NCBI GenBank assembly: GCA_014529385.2
Contig: CM043964.1
Coordinates: 137,148,529-137,212,528, forward strand
Direction of reading: 5' to 3'
Origin: Adiantum capillus-veneris
Lineage: Eukaryota; Streptophyta; Polypodiopsida; Polypodiales; Pteridaceae
DNA: 64,000 bases
Both the position numbers and the translations under genes were made by a program. The notes under the pieces are model-generated. The model saw only the letters and a program-made list of their open reading frames with translations. It searched no databases and had not been told where the DNA came from. Below are positions 10,950 through 24,728 of the stretch, piece after piece. Within the stretch, counting starts at the first letter, position 1. Each line of letters starts with the position of its first letter.

Positions 10950-12170
10950 TTCTCCTCATCCTACTCGATATACCTCCTCTGGCCTTCGATAGTGGGAGGG
11001 TTCCTCTCCTAGAGGTGCCCCTAAGCCATAATTTCTAACAGTTCTTGCAAGAGGTGGTTCATCTTTTCGAACTCGTTTTATGGGTTGTCTTTCAGGCTGT
11101 GCCGACTCTTGAGTTTTTGGCTTACTCTTGCCTTGATACTGTGAATAGAGTGGTGGTTCTTGTAAATCTCTTAACCCTCTTGCAGCTGGATAACCATCTC
11201 TGTTTTGGTTTTGTTCTAATGTCGCACTTTGTTAAATCCATGCCTGCAATGATGGTTGGGTTGCTTGTTGGTTCTGGTAGTTGAACGTCTGTTGTCGGTT
11301 AGAATGTGATGTTGCATCGTACTCTTCTGCAAATGGATTTGTTGACTTGCTAGGGGTATAGGTGGACCTTGGTACTTCCTCGGGGGCATATGTTGGTGTT
11401 TTTGGAACTGTTGCCTTTTCTACCTCCTCTGGGAGAATACGTTTGTATTCTCGCCCGTACCTGTCAACAAAAATGATATCCTTCCCCATAGCAATTTCAT
11501 ATGAGAACAAGTAAAGAACCTTATCTTTGCTGAATTCATTTGGGTAGGGTTCTTTGCATTGAAAATAAGAGACTACTCCCTCGCTCTCATGTTTGTAAAT
11601 TCCCACATTCTCATTATAGGTAGAGACCTTGGTTGTTTTCTTTTCATACATAAAAAGAGCTCCAGGTCGATCAATTTTTGGAGGCAGTCCTTGAGTTTCT
11701 TGGACCATTTTTCCTTTTGCCACATTATCACCATATCTGTTGTAATCCTCAGGGTTGCTAACTATCAGGTAGTGGTTCCCCTTTTCATCTCGGAATCTGT
11801 CTCTATCATCATAGACTTGAATTATCTCTAGTCTCTAAGACGGTCTTTCTTCTATACAAATACACTTGCGTCCTCGATAGTCAGAATAAACTAGGGATCC
11901 CCTAGAGTTTGTTCCTTCCAAGAAGATTATAGTGAACTTGGCATCGTTCAAAGGGTTCTGGGAGGTACTTCCTCCTAGCATTGGTCCTTCACCAGAGAAA
12001 CCTCCTGGTTGTTGACTCCCCATCATGAAGAAGGACTTATCTGATGAAGTGTCAGTATCACCACCCTCCTCAATGATCGGTGCTAATGGATCTAGCCTTG
12101 TCTGAGTTACACTCTCCTCAGTGGACGTGGTGCTTACTTGACTTTTGACACTTTTAGCTCCTGACTTAAA
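10950..12170 (-). pseudogene. N-terminal extension of Gag (element D)
   Basis: About 400 codons upstream of the capsid domain in the same frame as gag, with a few stops (11832-11834, 11232, about 10955). The first in-frame Met is at 12026, but the frame is open back to about 12170 without another Met. It includes KFTIIFLEGTNSRGSLVYSD, VYDDRDRFRDEKGNHYLIV and GKDIIFVDRYGREYKRILP. I recognise no domain. It may be a matrix-like region or a separate accessory protein. Confidence 0.55.
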
Positions 12171-13887
12171 AAAGGCTCATGACCTTAAATACATAATACT
12201 CAAAGCTGTATTGCAAACTTAAAGCTTACCTGGACTCCTTCTTCCTGTGCGGCTCTGTGATGTTCTCCTTCTAGGATCTACACAAGTATGGTTAGTATGT
12301 TCACAAGGGTTTTCCTTGAACCAGGAAAAAATTTTCAATTATGTACAACAATCACTTTTTTATGACAACTGGTCAATCTTAGCTAGTTTGTGTTTTTCTC
12401 CCCAATGGGTGTTTCAAGGTCTTTTGGTGGTCCAATTTCAAATGTGAAATGATGGCTGGGATCTATGTGAAGAGTATGTCCTAGCTGTATAGTCACAATT
12501 TGCAAAAAATGTATGAATCACCCCTTTCTGAGTCTATCGCGATAAACTGACAAATTCCTCAGTATAAGTCAATTTAAAATTGTGACGTCACCTTTGGGTT
12601 CCCCTTACTCTCTAGAGTCTATCCCTCAAGTTTTATGAAATTTGGACACTTGGTTTGGGTTTTGGGCCAATTTTAGTGTTTTTGTCAGAGCCTAATTCTC
12701 TATCTGGGCCATAGATTCACTTTCAGTGATCTAAACACCTTGAAATTTGGTGTGTATGCCATTTAGGCTCTGCTTAAGCTATCCCTAGGAGGAATTTGAA
12801 AAATAAGGTCTCTAGCCCCTACTTCCCTAGTCTATCGCGATAGACTCATAAATTTCTCCAATGTTGGCCTTTTTCACAAGTTCTCTCCACAGCTGGTTTC
12901 CCCACTCCCTATATAGTACATTGACAAGTTTATGCACAGTTTGGACATTTGGTCAAAGCCTTCTTGCCACTATGTCTTTGAATTCAGACTCTAAACACCA
13001 GTCTTGAGGTTTGGTGGTCAAGATGGTGTCCAAATTCATTCAATTTTTGTGAGCACCCTTGTATTGATGTGTTCAACCTGTGGTATAAAGGGTTTTTCCA
13101 GATTGTTAGTCTATCTCCAAATCACTAGTCTATCGTGATAGACTCACCAAAGAGCAACTGGGATGTGATTTTTATACTGTTTTTGGACAGTTGTGTTCCC
13201 TGTGCCCATATAAGTCTATCGCTTGAGTTTCACTGAATTTGGACTCATTTTGACCTTGGACTCAAACACTTGACAAATTTCACTTTTCTACGGCAAATTC
13301 ACAACTCAAATGCACTTAAGGTGATGCAAATTTGATGACACTTCAACTTAAGCTTGTAAATATCAGTTGTACATCATGACACAATCAGTTTATCCAAGGC
13401 TAATGGTTATATCTCTTTTTGGCCTCTTTAGGTTCACTTAGTGTTTTTATGGCAATCCCTTGTTTTTTCTTGTTGGTTTTTGTCGCAATTTAACGTTTTC
13501 TCAAGCACTGGATCATAAGTCCAAATGCCTACCCTAATCACACCCTTAAAGAGTGTATGGTGTGGGTTTTTCTTTCAAGGCAAGCAAACAGCCTCATTGT
13601 TTCTTCTCTTTGTTTGTTTTGCATTTTTACTGCGTTCTTCTACACTATTCGCACACAAACATCACTTAGAACTCAAAACCATAAATTCTAACTCCACCCT
13701 ATCCTACCTAACTAACTCTAACTAGTCGTAGACCCTTGGCAAGTACAGGCTTCCTGGCTATCCACTAGACCTCAAGATATCCTCTCCTGGATCTTCTCTT
13801 AAAATTTAAGCTCTCTCTAGTCGAAACTAAAGTAAGCTAACCATAACACGAGTGACATAGATCTCCCTACTTAAGGTCTTGTGTTTT
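12171..13887 (-). other. Untranslated leader of element D
   Basis: No ORF of note. The 12480-13330 part is a tandem repeat array, described separately. The rest, between array and PBS, shows no recognisable structure. Confidence 0.6.
12480..13330 (-). repeat. 298-bp tandem repeat with palindromic core
   Basis: A palindromic core TCTATCGCGATAGA (or a one-base variant) recurs at 12533-12546, 12831-12844 and 13129-13142, exactly 298 bp apart each time. A second marker, GTCTATC with GAG/AAG nearby, recurs at 12617 and 13214 (597 bp, two periods). The units are diverged but colinear, giving about 2.8 copies. A related core, TAGTCGCGATAGACTC, occurs once inside the LTR near 14235. Confidence 0.8.
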
Positions 13888-13901
13888 CGGAAGCGGCGCC
13901 A
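13888..13901 (-). promoter_or_regulatory. Primer binding site of element D
   Basis: On the minus strand reads TGGCGCCGCTTCCG, one base downstream of the LTR end. It starts with TGG as required to pair with a tRNA CCA end, and its first eight bases equal the tRNA-Asp-type PBS of plant gypsy elements. Confidence 0.75.
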
Positions 13902-13902
13902 A

Positions 13903-14519
13903 TGTTTTAGGGCAAACTACTCCCATGTTCATGCTCACAAGCACAACACAGACAACATACTTGTCATCCGGTGACACGACTAACCCGTAGGTGCACGGAG
14001 GCAATCTCATTAGCTTGTCAGGTTGAGACCAACCTACACATACGCACTTCTATGATGCATCAATCACTAATCCTTGTTAACTCCAACCCACTCTATCCCT
14101 AGACGCTCATAACACCGTTTACACATCAAATGAACTCGGAATCGCTTCAAACTTGCTAGGCACCATCCCCTCACTAGGATACACTTACCTATAAGTCCAA
14201 TCTCACCAGATTATAACCCTAACTACCTCGAATATAGTCGCGATAGACTCACAGTTCATAACCTAAAAGTGTGCAAAACCTAAGTCTATGAACATCTATG
14301 CATAGCTAATCTTGCCCTCGTTCCATAAAGTACTTGATTGTTGAAAACAGACACCGTTTGTGCTACTTACAAGCAAAACAAGCTCGTGGGAAGATCCCTC
14401 GTGAACAGCTCGAAGATGCGAATGCGTGCGTGGGCACGTAGCTCTCGGAGAGGCTACCGCGATGGTGTGGTCGCTTCGTGAATCTGGTGAGGGAGATACG
14501 CGTAGCGAAGAGGATAAGA

Positions 14520-14569
<50 letters not shown>

Positions 14570-14856
14570 ACTCGTACAACACAGGATTAATAATTCAAAT
14601 GTTATTCAAAAAATGGTTCTAAGGTGACATTTATACTTTAGTCACCTTAGCTCAAAATGTACATGGGGTTTTAATTGAGTTCTACTAATCATATTTACAA
14701 AGTGGAAACGCATCTGGGTCCCGGCCGACTAATTAATCTTTACATAATCCAGACAAGTGGATCAAAATGATAAGACGTCTTTGACATAAAAATGGGAATT
14801 TGATAGGCTTTACAAGGTGCACTCATTACAAAAGTTGGACAAGTTGGGCTCCAACA
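13903..14856 (-). repeat. 5' LTR of element D
   Basis: Bounded on the PBS side by ACA (plus strand TGTTTTAGGG) and ending on the other side near CTCCAACA, so it reads TGTTGGAG to TAAAACA on the minus strand. Length about 954 bp. It contains a (CT)n microsatellite at 14521-14567. The outer boundary is inferred only from the TG/CA rule, since no second LTR is in the window. Confidence 0.6.
14521..14567 (+). repeat. (CT)n microsatellite
   Basis: About 23 uninterrupted CT units inside the LTR of element D. Confidence 0.95.
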
Positions 14857-16522
14857 CATGTCCTCAATATCATATGATTTTTGTATGTTCAAAAAAACAA
14901 AGTGCTATCATACCACAATCTTGTCATCCCCTTGCTTCATAACCCTATAAATAGCTCAACACGGTTTCCCAAAATCACCCACCCATCCACACTTACAATG
15001 AGTAATAGGGATAGAAATATGGGTTATACATGCTCCCCTTCCTTAATTCTTGTGAGCAAAAGAGAGGAAAAGAAAAAAGAGAGAAAATTCCATGAGCAAA
15101 AAAAGAGGAGAAGGTAGAGGAGGAAGAAGAAGAGAAGATATAGGCAAAATTTGAGTTAGTTTTCATCATCTCAGCTCACCTTTAACAACACCCAGCATGG
15201 TTGGTAGAGTATTTAGGACCTTCAAGGGTAGGTAATGTAAGCTCGCTGGATGCCAAGTCTTGCTATCTTATTATATAGATAATAAGAACCACATTAATAA
15301 ATGTCATACTGTGGGATGGAGGCAGTGACGTGACTAGTGTATGCAATCTACAAGAGGTTGTCAGGATCTTGAAAAACACGCTTGATACTTATCTACCCAA
15401 AGCTACACTCAAATGCATGTCAGGCAACAAAAACTATAAGAGACAACCGCAAGCAAATCTCATCGATTCACCAATAATACAAAGTCCAAAGGCAACCAAA
15501 CATGTAGGAAGAATAGGTAATGACTAAGGACACATTCTTATGGCATATAATCCCCCTTTCAACCACTTGCCAAATTCGTGCTTATTATCTACAAAGCAGA
15601 TTTGATCGAACTATTTTTGGTCTTAAATGCACTTTAGCTTAGCAATATTGTCCGTATACCCCTCCTATGCATAAAATACAATTTTTATATGTAAAACTTG
15701 AGTTATGAATGGATTTAGAAGAGGATTAACTACAACAACACCATAGATTTATCATGAGAAACTTATAATGTTGCACTGAGTTTTCATCTACAAACGCAAT
15801 GGAACACACGGTGCTTCAAATAGACCATTCGTGAGAGAGTTAAGAGCTTCAGAAGGAAGAAGTAGAGTACAGAGTGCTCTATAATCACTTTACGTGCTTA
15901 TTATCCAAAATAACTTACAAATATTTATAGAAATTGTCTTGTATACCTTAGCCATAAGGTTTTAAAATGTGAAATTGGCTCAAATTTCGGTAAGTGGGGA
16001 GGACTGGAAATAACCTGGAAATAAGTACAATGTGGAAGGTCTTGGCCCCCAACTACCAAATTTACATTCTTGAAATCATGATCAAAATTAAATTTTGGAC
16101 ATGATGGGATGTTTATATAAAATTTGGAAAACATTATAAAATTGGGCTCAGGAAATGCTCAAAAATGTGTTGTTTGGGTTAGCTTGCTACTAACATTTCC
16201 CCCCTCCTAGCTTGAGTCATGCGAGACATAGTTTCAAATGGCCAAGTAATGCTTTGGCTTACGATCTCCATGTTTCTTCTTGAGTGCATCCAGGGTTTCA
16301 TAGTACATTATCCTAAGCTTTTTGACACCTTTTGCAAGGAATTGAAGGTCAATAGGTGTGTTTAGATCCATTGCAAAGTAACCATGAACCTTGCCCGTAG
16401 ATTTTCTATGATAGGGCCAAAGATCTTAGCTCTAAAGGTAAAGAAGCATGTGTAAAATGCTTCTTCAAAGGTCTACATGTAACATGACGGAAGGAACATG
16501 ACCCTTGCATATAATCCATAAC
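14857..16522. other. Gene-free stretch between elements D and A1
   Basis: No convincing gene. A plant-like TATA motif (CTATAAATAG near 14945) is followed by a purine-rich ORF of 78 codons (14881-15117) that looks like chance. GTGCTTATTAT occurs at about 15578 and 15893, matching motifs repeated at 33.8-34.7 kb, so part of this is probably old leader or LTR DNA of another retroelement. Confidence 0.5.
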
Positions 16523-18249
16523 TGTCATAACATCTATCATCTAACCAACCCAAATGATTTTCTCATATTAAACTGATCATTTAATGTGGGAGAATAAACG
16601 GGAACAAGGATTAAGATATAGACATGTGCTTATAGATCTAACTCAAGACGGGGCCAATGGTAAAGGGGCCCAAATGAGAGATGGTCTATCAAAGAGCAAG
16701 GCTAACCAATAGAGCATAAGACCTTAGGGTTAGCTTCATTGAAGACCTCCAATAATTATTGTAAAAGTCCTTTGACCTAGGTAAGCTAGGGCTGAGCTTG
16801 AGGTGGAAACCCGGCCCAAGCTTCAGGTGCTTGAGGTGCTTGAGGTGCTTGTCATGCTTGATGACTGCTTGAGGTGCCTGATGACTGAGATGCTTGCGGT
16901 GCTTGATGATTGAGATACTTGAGGTGCTTGTCATGCTTGAGATGCTAGGGTTGTACTTGAGGTGAGAAACCAGCCCAAGCTTGAGGGGCTTAAGGGCCAA
17001 GCTTGTGGTGAGAACTAGGCCCAAGGTTGAGGGGCTTGAGGTGGCACAAAAATCAAAGCTAATCCCTACAAGGAGGGGGTGAGCCCTACAAGAGGGGGGA
17101 TGAGAGAGAACACACACACACACACTCACACAAGGCATGCTTGGTACAAAGAAAGCAAAAGGGACACTTGTCAAGTTCCTCCTCATGTTGCCCTCATTGT
17201 GTGCCTGAAGCCTATTTGTTGTCACACAAGGCATGCTTGGTACAAAGAAAGCAAAAGGGACACTTGTCAAGTTCCTCCTCGCGTTGCCCTCATGGTGTGC
17301 CTGAAGCCTATTGGTTGGCCACCCAAGGGGTCCAATGATAAATTAGAGGATTTCATTAATTGTTTTTACATTTATCAAATCCTCTCTCTCAAAGGGGAAA
17401 GGGGGACACTTGTCCCAAGGCTACCCTTGCTACTTGATTTACCTCTTGCTTGTGATTGATTAGGCCTGGAAGGGTCCAATGAGCTTCAAGCATGAGCTAC
17501 AAGGGGGGTTTGACCAAGGAAGCTAGGGGCTTTATTAGGGGGTATACTCTCCCACACACACATACACACACTCTCAGTGTGTGAAGTGCAAAGTGCAATA
17601 GCTCCCTCTCCTTCTGAAAGCAAGTAGAGAGGTTGAGAACCTACACTAACACCCTTGACTACGGAGTGCAAACCCAACCAAGAGCCATGCTTCAATGCTT
17701 AAGCTTGCCATCTTCTCCATCTTCATTACTATGCTATTATGTATGCTAGCAAGAAGAGTGATGATAAGTGAGGAACTAATTCTTTCTCCTATGAAATGTT
17801 TCTTCTTCCTAATCCCTACCCTCATTCCCTGCTAGCTCTCTCCGCCTTCGAAGGTGTTTGAGGTCTTGGGACTGAGGCTTCGGATAGTTAATGCTTTCCT
17901 CAAAGTTTATGTTATGCTTGTGATGCATGAAGCTTTCCATCTTCATTGCATCACCTGGGTCACAAGGAACACAAATATTGTATTGTAACAAGTCTCTCTT
18001 GATGGGAGAAATCATAATACAAATGCCTATAGGAGGGGGGACCGGCTCCACATAAATCCAATCCTCAACTGTTGTCATGTTGTCTAAATACTCTCTCTTG
18101 CAAAAGTATTGTTCGTGCCAAGTTAACTAAATGCTATGTTTATGTTGCTACCATCAATTATGTTCACCCGCTATGCTCACAAAGTAATTTCACAAAAGTA
18201 CTCTCTTTAAATTTCGCTACTCTCAAGTCAATAGGCCAATCCCATTACA
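16523..18249 (+). repeat. 5' LTR of gypsy element A1
   Basis: Starts TGTCATAACATC and ends CCCATTACA, directly before a PBS. Length 1,727 bp. It aligns throughout with the inverted LTR at 31787-33447 and the solo LTR at 58140-59959. Landmarks: CATATTAAACTGATCATTTAATG near the start, a minisatellite of CTTGAGGTGCTTG-like units at 16800-17050, a duplicated 80-bp block around 17120-17310, and the GGACCGG hairpin arm at 18039-18045 (its partner arm is mutated to CCAATCC). Confidence 0.85.
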
Positions 18250-18250
18250 T

Positions 18251-18262
18251 TGGTATCAAAGC
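18251..18262 (+). promoter_or_regulatory. Primer binding site of element A1
   Basis: TGGTATCAAAGC, one mismatch from TGGTATCAGAGC, the sequence complementary to initiator methionine tRNA. It lies one base after the LTR end. Confidence 0.85.
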
Positions 18263-18618
18263 ATTTGGTTTCTCTTTTCTTGCTTAAGAAGAGAGGTCCT
18301 CAAGTAGCCTATAAATGGTTGTTGTTAATTATATTAGGGTAAGTGGAACTAGGATCTATTATTGGTTTTGTTGAGCACACTATGTGGGATATGGTGCACA
18401 CCTCGGGAGCTTTGGACTTAATAATGGAGTCTTTTTAGACTTGCCTACAACTTTACCATTATTGAGCCATAAGAAGTCCAAAAGGAGCTAGCCCTTGGCA
18501 ACTCTTCTATGTTAGACCTACTCCACTACTCTCTATAATTAGCCACTTCAAGCCGTGGGTGTATATATTTAAGAGCCGATTTTCAAAGTCTAAGAGGAGT
18601 GGCAAATAAGGTATTGAA

Positions 18619-19160
18619 TTGCCAAATCATACACTAAGTACGTATACAAATTTTGTTTACATGGCTGACAATAACCAAGAGAGTAGAATGAACATTGATA
18701 GCTTTGATTTTGCACATGAAGGTGCTAATGATGATGCCCCCATGTTTGTGAATTATCTCATAACTAGGTTGCAGCAAGCTATGGGCAACTCTGCTTTGCA
18801 AGCCAAGTTAACAACTTTGCGCTTATAGGATTTCCCTTCCTCTCCAAGAGGAGAGAGAGCTTAGGAGGCCTCTTGCAGAAACCCCCAAAAGAAGACTCTC
18901 TGCCATACGAGAGGAGGAATCCAAAGAGAAAGAAAAAAGCAATGAAAATTTAAGTTCCTCTGAAGATGTGGCTCCATGAAGACGGCGGTCTAGATGATCA
19001 CCCACTCCTCCCAAGAGGAAAAGATCAACACATAGTCCTTCTCCTCGTCACTCCGAAAGGGAAGAGAGGAAACAAAGGAAGAAAAGGGCTAGAAAGAGGT
19101 CACCCTCCTCTCCTTCTTCTTCACCTTCCTCCTCTTTCGGCAAAAAGTATCATATTTATG

Positions 19161-19163
<3 letters not shown>
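18619..19163 (+). pseudogene. Truncated gag of element A1
   Basis: Begins with MADNNQESRMNIDSFDFAHE (18661) and runs with several stops into a serine/arginine-rich stretch (KRARKRSPSSPSS). Phrase for phrase it matches the gag N-terminus of element B on the other strand (61410-60700). The capsid domain is missing because the sequence ends in the poly-G run at 19164. The SR-like N-terminus seems typical of this family. Confidence 0.8.

Positions 19164-19205
<42 letters not shown>
19164..19205 (+). repeat. Homopolymer of 42 G
   Basis: An uninterrupted run of 42 G that ends the A1 gag. Such a run is rare in plant DNA and could be a sequencing or assembly artefact. It sits exactly between two elements of opposite orientation (A1 and A2). 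Confidence 0.95.
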
Positions 19206-19207
<2 letters not shown>

Positions 19208-20163
19208 TAACCCGAGTTGATTACTTGTAACGATTGGTCACCAATGTGCACTAGGACTCGGATGAATTTAGGGGATTTTTTTATCAGGTCACACATCAAA
19301 TTTTGCATCAAGTTGGTCATAGATAAGGGCTGATTTGGAGTAGGTCAAGGGTTGATTTACACCAGCTTTGGATGGGTCTGAATTAGAGAGTAGCTAGAGT
19401 GCAGGCTGATCGAGCACATAGTTTGACAGTCAAACTAAGATACATTGATGGTACATCTAGTTATCAACAGAAGTGGATTCTTAGTACATTGCCCGTCACT
19501 ATGCTACACACTCTTTGACTAGTTTCACTCCATTAGATCACGTGAGATCTAAATTTCATATGTAAGCTAGGGCTATGATAGTTTTCTTCATTTATTGTCA
19601 TATAAGTGTAGAAAGGGGGGTCATATTCCCTAATATGAGTCATATATAGGGGTTTTATCAAAGTTGTCTGCTCACAGGTGGCATCTCGTTTTGTATATAG
19701 AGTGAATCCCCGAGTCTAGAACTTGGTCTTGTTTGGCAGTTTCCAGCTCTATTTGCACAAGTTCATCTTTCTTCTCTTGCTCTTGTGTGGATTCTGGTAC
19801 AATCTCTGTGGTTGGAGGTTCTTGTGAAGCCTCTTCTTGCATCTTCTCTTGTTTTTCTTCTTGAATCGGGAAGAGGGGTTTAGTCAAAGTTTGGGGGACT
19901 TTTGTAGCTATCAAGGTGCCCACCATTTTAGCTTTGCTTGTACATGTTGTTTCACCCTCTCCTTCTATTCTCTCATTTTCTTGTCCATAAAATGTGTTCA
20001 AAGTCAATCAATAGATCTTCACCCTCCCTATACATTGGATTTTTAGTGTAGAGCTTGTGAGGGTTTTGCTACCAATATTCTTCAAAATCACCTTGAAGCC
20101 CTCTTTCTCTTTTGAATTCTTTGTTTTCCTTTTGAAGTCGAAGTGCATAGCTACATGATGTAG
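19206..20163 (-). pseudogene. Internal region of element A2, left of the C insertion
   Basis: Near 20130-20163 the minus strand encodes HHVAMHF, which joins the gag stump at 31181-31400 across the inserted element C (compare SSKLHHVAMHFQKSARQWW in element B). Further left it no longer resembles gag. An ORF at 20007-19672 is acidic and rich in E, Q and T (EEKQEKMQEEASQEPPTTE) with no known domain. 19206-19670 shows nothing recognisable. A2 is therefore rearranged or non-autonomous. Confidence 0.6.
20160..20163 (+). repeat. Target site duplication of element C, left copy (GTAG)
   Basis: GTAG just before TGATAGCC, repeated at 31177-31180. Removing element C and one GTAG rejoins the A2 gag frame. 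Confidence 0.75.
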
Positions 20164-22391
<2,228 letters not shown>

Positions 22392-22393
22392 TT

Positions 22394-22410
22394 TGGTGCC
22401 CCCACTGAGG
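22394..22410 (+). promoter_or_regulatory. Primer binding site of element C
   Basis: TGGTGCCCCCACTGAGG, two bases after the LTR end, begins with TGG as a PBS should. I cannot name the tRNA with confidence. Confidence 0.55.
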
Positions 22411-22468
22411 AGGGCTTTTCTAAGACCCCTTCAGTTTACAATGTTGAAAGTGACGCCCACTATCAATC

Positions 22469-23428
22469 ATGGACGAGTGGCTAAAGGAATTTTCTAACTG
22501 GAGGACGGAAGAAGAAGAGACGAAGGAGGCCCTAGCCGCTTCCATTGAGGTGTTGCTGCCAGGCTGCAGTGTCATCAACATTCAAGAGGTAAATTCTCCA
22601 TCTCGTATCGCTCGTTCTAACTATAAATCGAAGGCATCAGGCAGGAGATTGGTGAGGTTCCATCACTGTTGTAAACCAAGGCACACGGTCAATGAGTGCC
22701 AGCAACGAAGGCAGCGGAAGGGCTGAAGTCTTCTACATTGACATTCATCGCAAGGAGGTCATTCACGTCAAGGAAGGAGAGCCGACGGTAAGGCCTCTTT
22801 TCCCTAAAGAAATAGCAGTCAAAGATAAAACCCCGAAGTGGCCTAAAGGGGCTGCTCGAGCCAATGGCAAGGAGAAAATAGGCTAGCCTGGAAACACATG
22901 ACCCCGAAGGGAGAAGCATCTGGCCAAGCAAGTGCTTCAATCTCAGAGAGCCGGGTTGTACCCACTTTGTCAAAGAAGAAGTCACCCGAAGGGAAGCGGC
23001 AGAAGGTCGCCTACCGATTTGCACGACGCATGCGAGTGCTACCAATCCACTTCGACAATCCAGAAGAAGAAGTGGTGAGAAGGTTCCCATGTCCTAGAGA
23101 GGAGTGGTTCGGCTACTGCTCTCGCTGTTTTGGGAAGCGAGTGGAGGACCTTCCTCTCCTCCCTGTACAACTTATCCTGAAGAAACTCTCTACCACGGGA
23201 GAGACCCAGTGGGCTGGAGATGAGCTGCAGCTGAATGGAGTAGAATTCATGCAACACGCCGATTACAAAAATTACCTACAATTGCTGTTGGCCAAGAGAC
23301 TGGAAGCGGTCAGACGCGTCGCCATCACCCCGTACGTGCTGAGCAACGAAGGAAGGGTAGAACCCATGAAAGGTGACGACCTCTTGTGGATGTGCCGACT
23401 CATCAACACTGGCACGGTAAGAGTGTAA
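22469..23428 (+). pseudogene. ORF1 upstream of gag in element C, frameshifted
   Basis: About 320 codons in two frames: 22469-22710, then 22712-22886 after a shift, then 22898-23428 back in the first frame. Features: acidic start (MDEWLKEFSNWRTEEEE), a Cys/His cluster FHHCCKPRHTVNEC (not a canonical knuckle), and a C-terminal part with FGYCSRCFGKRVEDLP and LLWMCRLINTG. No family recognised. Tat-branch elements such as Ogre carry an extra ORF before gag, so position supports an accessory protein. A GTAAG near 23418 could be a splice donor. Another open stretch, 23445-23666 (VFYQQKIVYLFGAAVLGEIL), may be its continuation. Confidence 0.6.
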
Positions 23429-23759
23429 GTAGGTATTTCACCCTTTGTGCATAATGGAAAACGGGCCGACGGCATTCCCGTTCAGATTCCTGCAGCATAT
23501 GCATGTGAACATCTATGTGGATAGGAAAGTCTTCTACCAACAGAAGATCGTCTACCTATTTGGTGCGGCAGTACTAGGAGAAATCCTCAATTCCCCGAAC
23601 CCCATCATTCTCCCCATACTAGATTACCATCATTCCTTTAATGTCTCTATTTTTATCATGTTTTAGCCTATCCATTCACCCCTGTAAGAAACCGCTATGA
23701 GCAGTTGCTGTTGATGTTTTTTTTTTTTTAAAGGGTTTGTAATTCCCCGAGTCACCACC

Positions 23760-24680
23760 ATGGCAAGTGTTTCTTTCCCCACGTTCTGTGGAAAGAAGGG
23801 TGAGGATCTCACCACTGATTTTTTGGATGATTTTGACATTGCTTGTGTCGTCTCCAACAAAGATGACGACGCTTCACGACTCAGAATTTTTCCTCTACTG
23901 ATGAAAGTAGAGGCCAAGTCCTGGTACAATGCATTGCCCCAGGCTACCAAGAATGCATGGGATGTGTTAAGGGCTACTTTTGTAAAGAGGTTTGGTGGAG
24001 GTACAACCTCGGAGAAGCTATGGCAGCTATTCACAGAATTAAAGCAGGCAGGCCTGCTGGAGTACGCCACCTATGAATCAAAGTTTGTGGACCTATGGGA
24101 GAGATGGGTTGCCACACTGGAGGAAGGCGAAGGAGCGCCTAATTTCCTGAAGAAGGACCGTTTCATTGCTGGTCTATGGTCGCCGCTTAGAGAGAAGGTG
24201 AAGGGAAGGTTTCCTGCAACATATGAGTTGGCAGTCGAAGTAGCCCGCCTTAAAGACAAGAAGCTGCGCATGCAAGCAAGAGTAAATGAGTCAGAGGAAA
24301 CAAGCTCGGCCCGACCAGCCCCAGTGGCTGCAACAGCCAACCATAGAGTCCAACCACAGGAGACAGCAGAGGAGCAGCAAGACCTATTGAATCGCATCAC
24401 CACCCAACTAGAGAGTTTATCCATGCATCTGGTGCAGCAAGAGCATGCATCTGGCAGAAATCCAGAAGAAGGAAGAGGACAACGAAGGTAGAACCCAAAA
24501 TACCACTGTTACAATTGCGGAGAAGACGGCCATGGAATGTACTACTGCCCACACCCAAGAAGGCAGAATTTTAATAGAGGGGGGAGACAGAATCAGATCT
24601 CTCCGCCAAGAGTAAGACCACCACCAAGACAGCCAGGACCAATCCGAGCAATCCAAATCCTGCGACCACCTATACAATAG
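23760..24680 (+). pseudogene. Gag of element C
   Basis: Starts MASVSFPTFCGKKGEDL. A retrotransposon gag domain follows (AKSWYNALPQATKNAWDVLR, FVKRFGG, LEYATYESKFVDLW). A TAG at 24489-24491 comes just before the zinc knuckle CYNCGEDGHGMYYC (24507-24548, CX2CX4HX4C), and a second TAG at 24678-24680 lies in a proline-rich linker. The frame is identical with pol, so gag-pol was a single ORF. The first stop would remove the RNA-binding knuckle. Confidence 0.9.
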
Positions 24681-24728
24681 CAACCACCACCCCAACCTCT
24701 CATTCCGCCACTACCCCCACCACCTGCG

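Larger units (their letters stand above)
2764..14856 (-). mobile_element. Ty3/gypsy LTR retrotransposon D, truncated at its 3' end
   Basis: About 12.1 kb in the order 5' LTR (13903-14856), PBS (13888-13901), leader with 298-bp repeats, gag, protease, RT, RNase H, integrase, then an extra retropepsin. RT precedes integrase, which makes it Ty3/gypsy. The PBS reads TGGCGCCGCTTCCG, similar to the tRNA-Asp-type PBS of several plant gypsy lineages. Nothing like a 3' LTR or PPT is seen, because the inverted-repeat element at 2763 abuts the coding region. The frame has many stops and at least two frameshifts (about 6570 and 8445). No chromodomain is seen. Its lineage is unresolved; RT and integrase resemble the non-chromovirus branch. 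Confidence 0.85.

Noticed and set aside
12533-13142. CRISPR-like array
   Set aside because: Period of 298 bp with diverged units in a plant retroelement leader; not short repeats with spacers.
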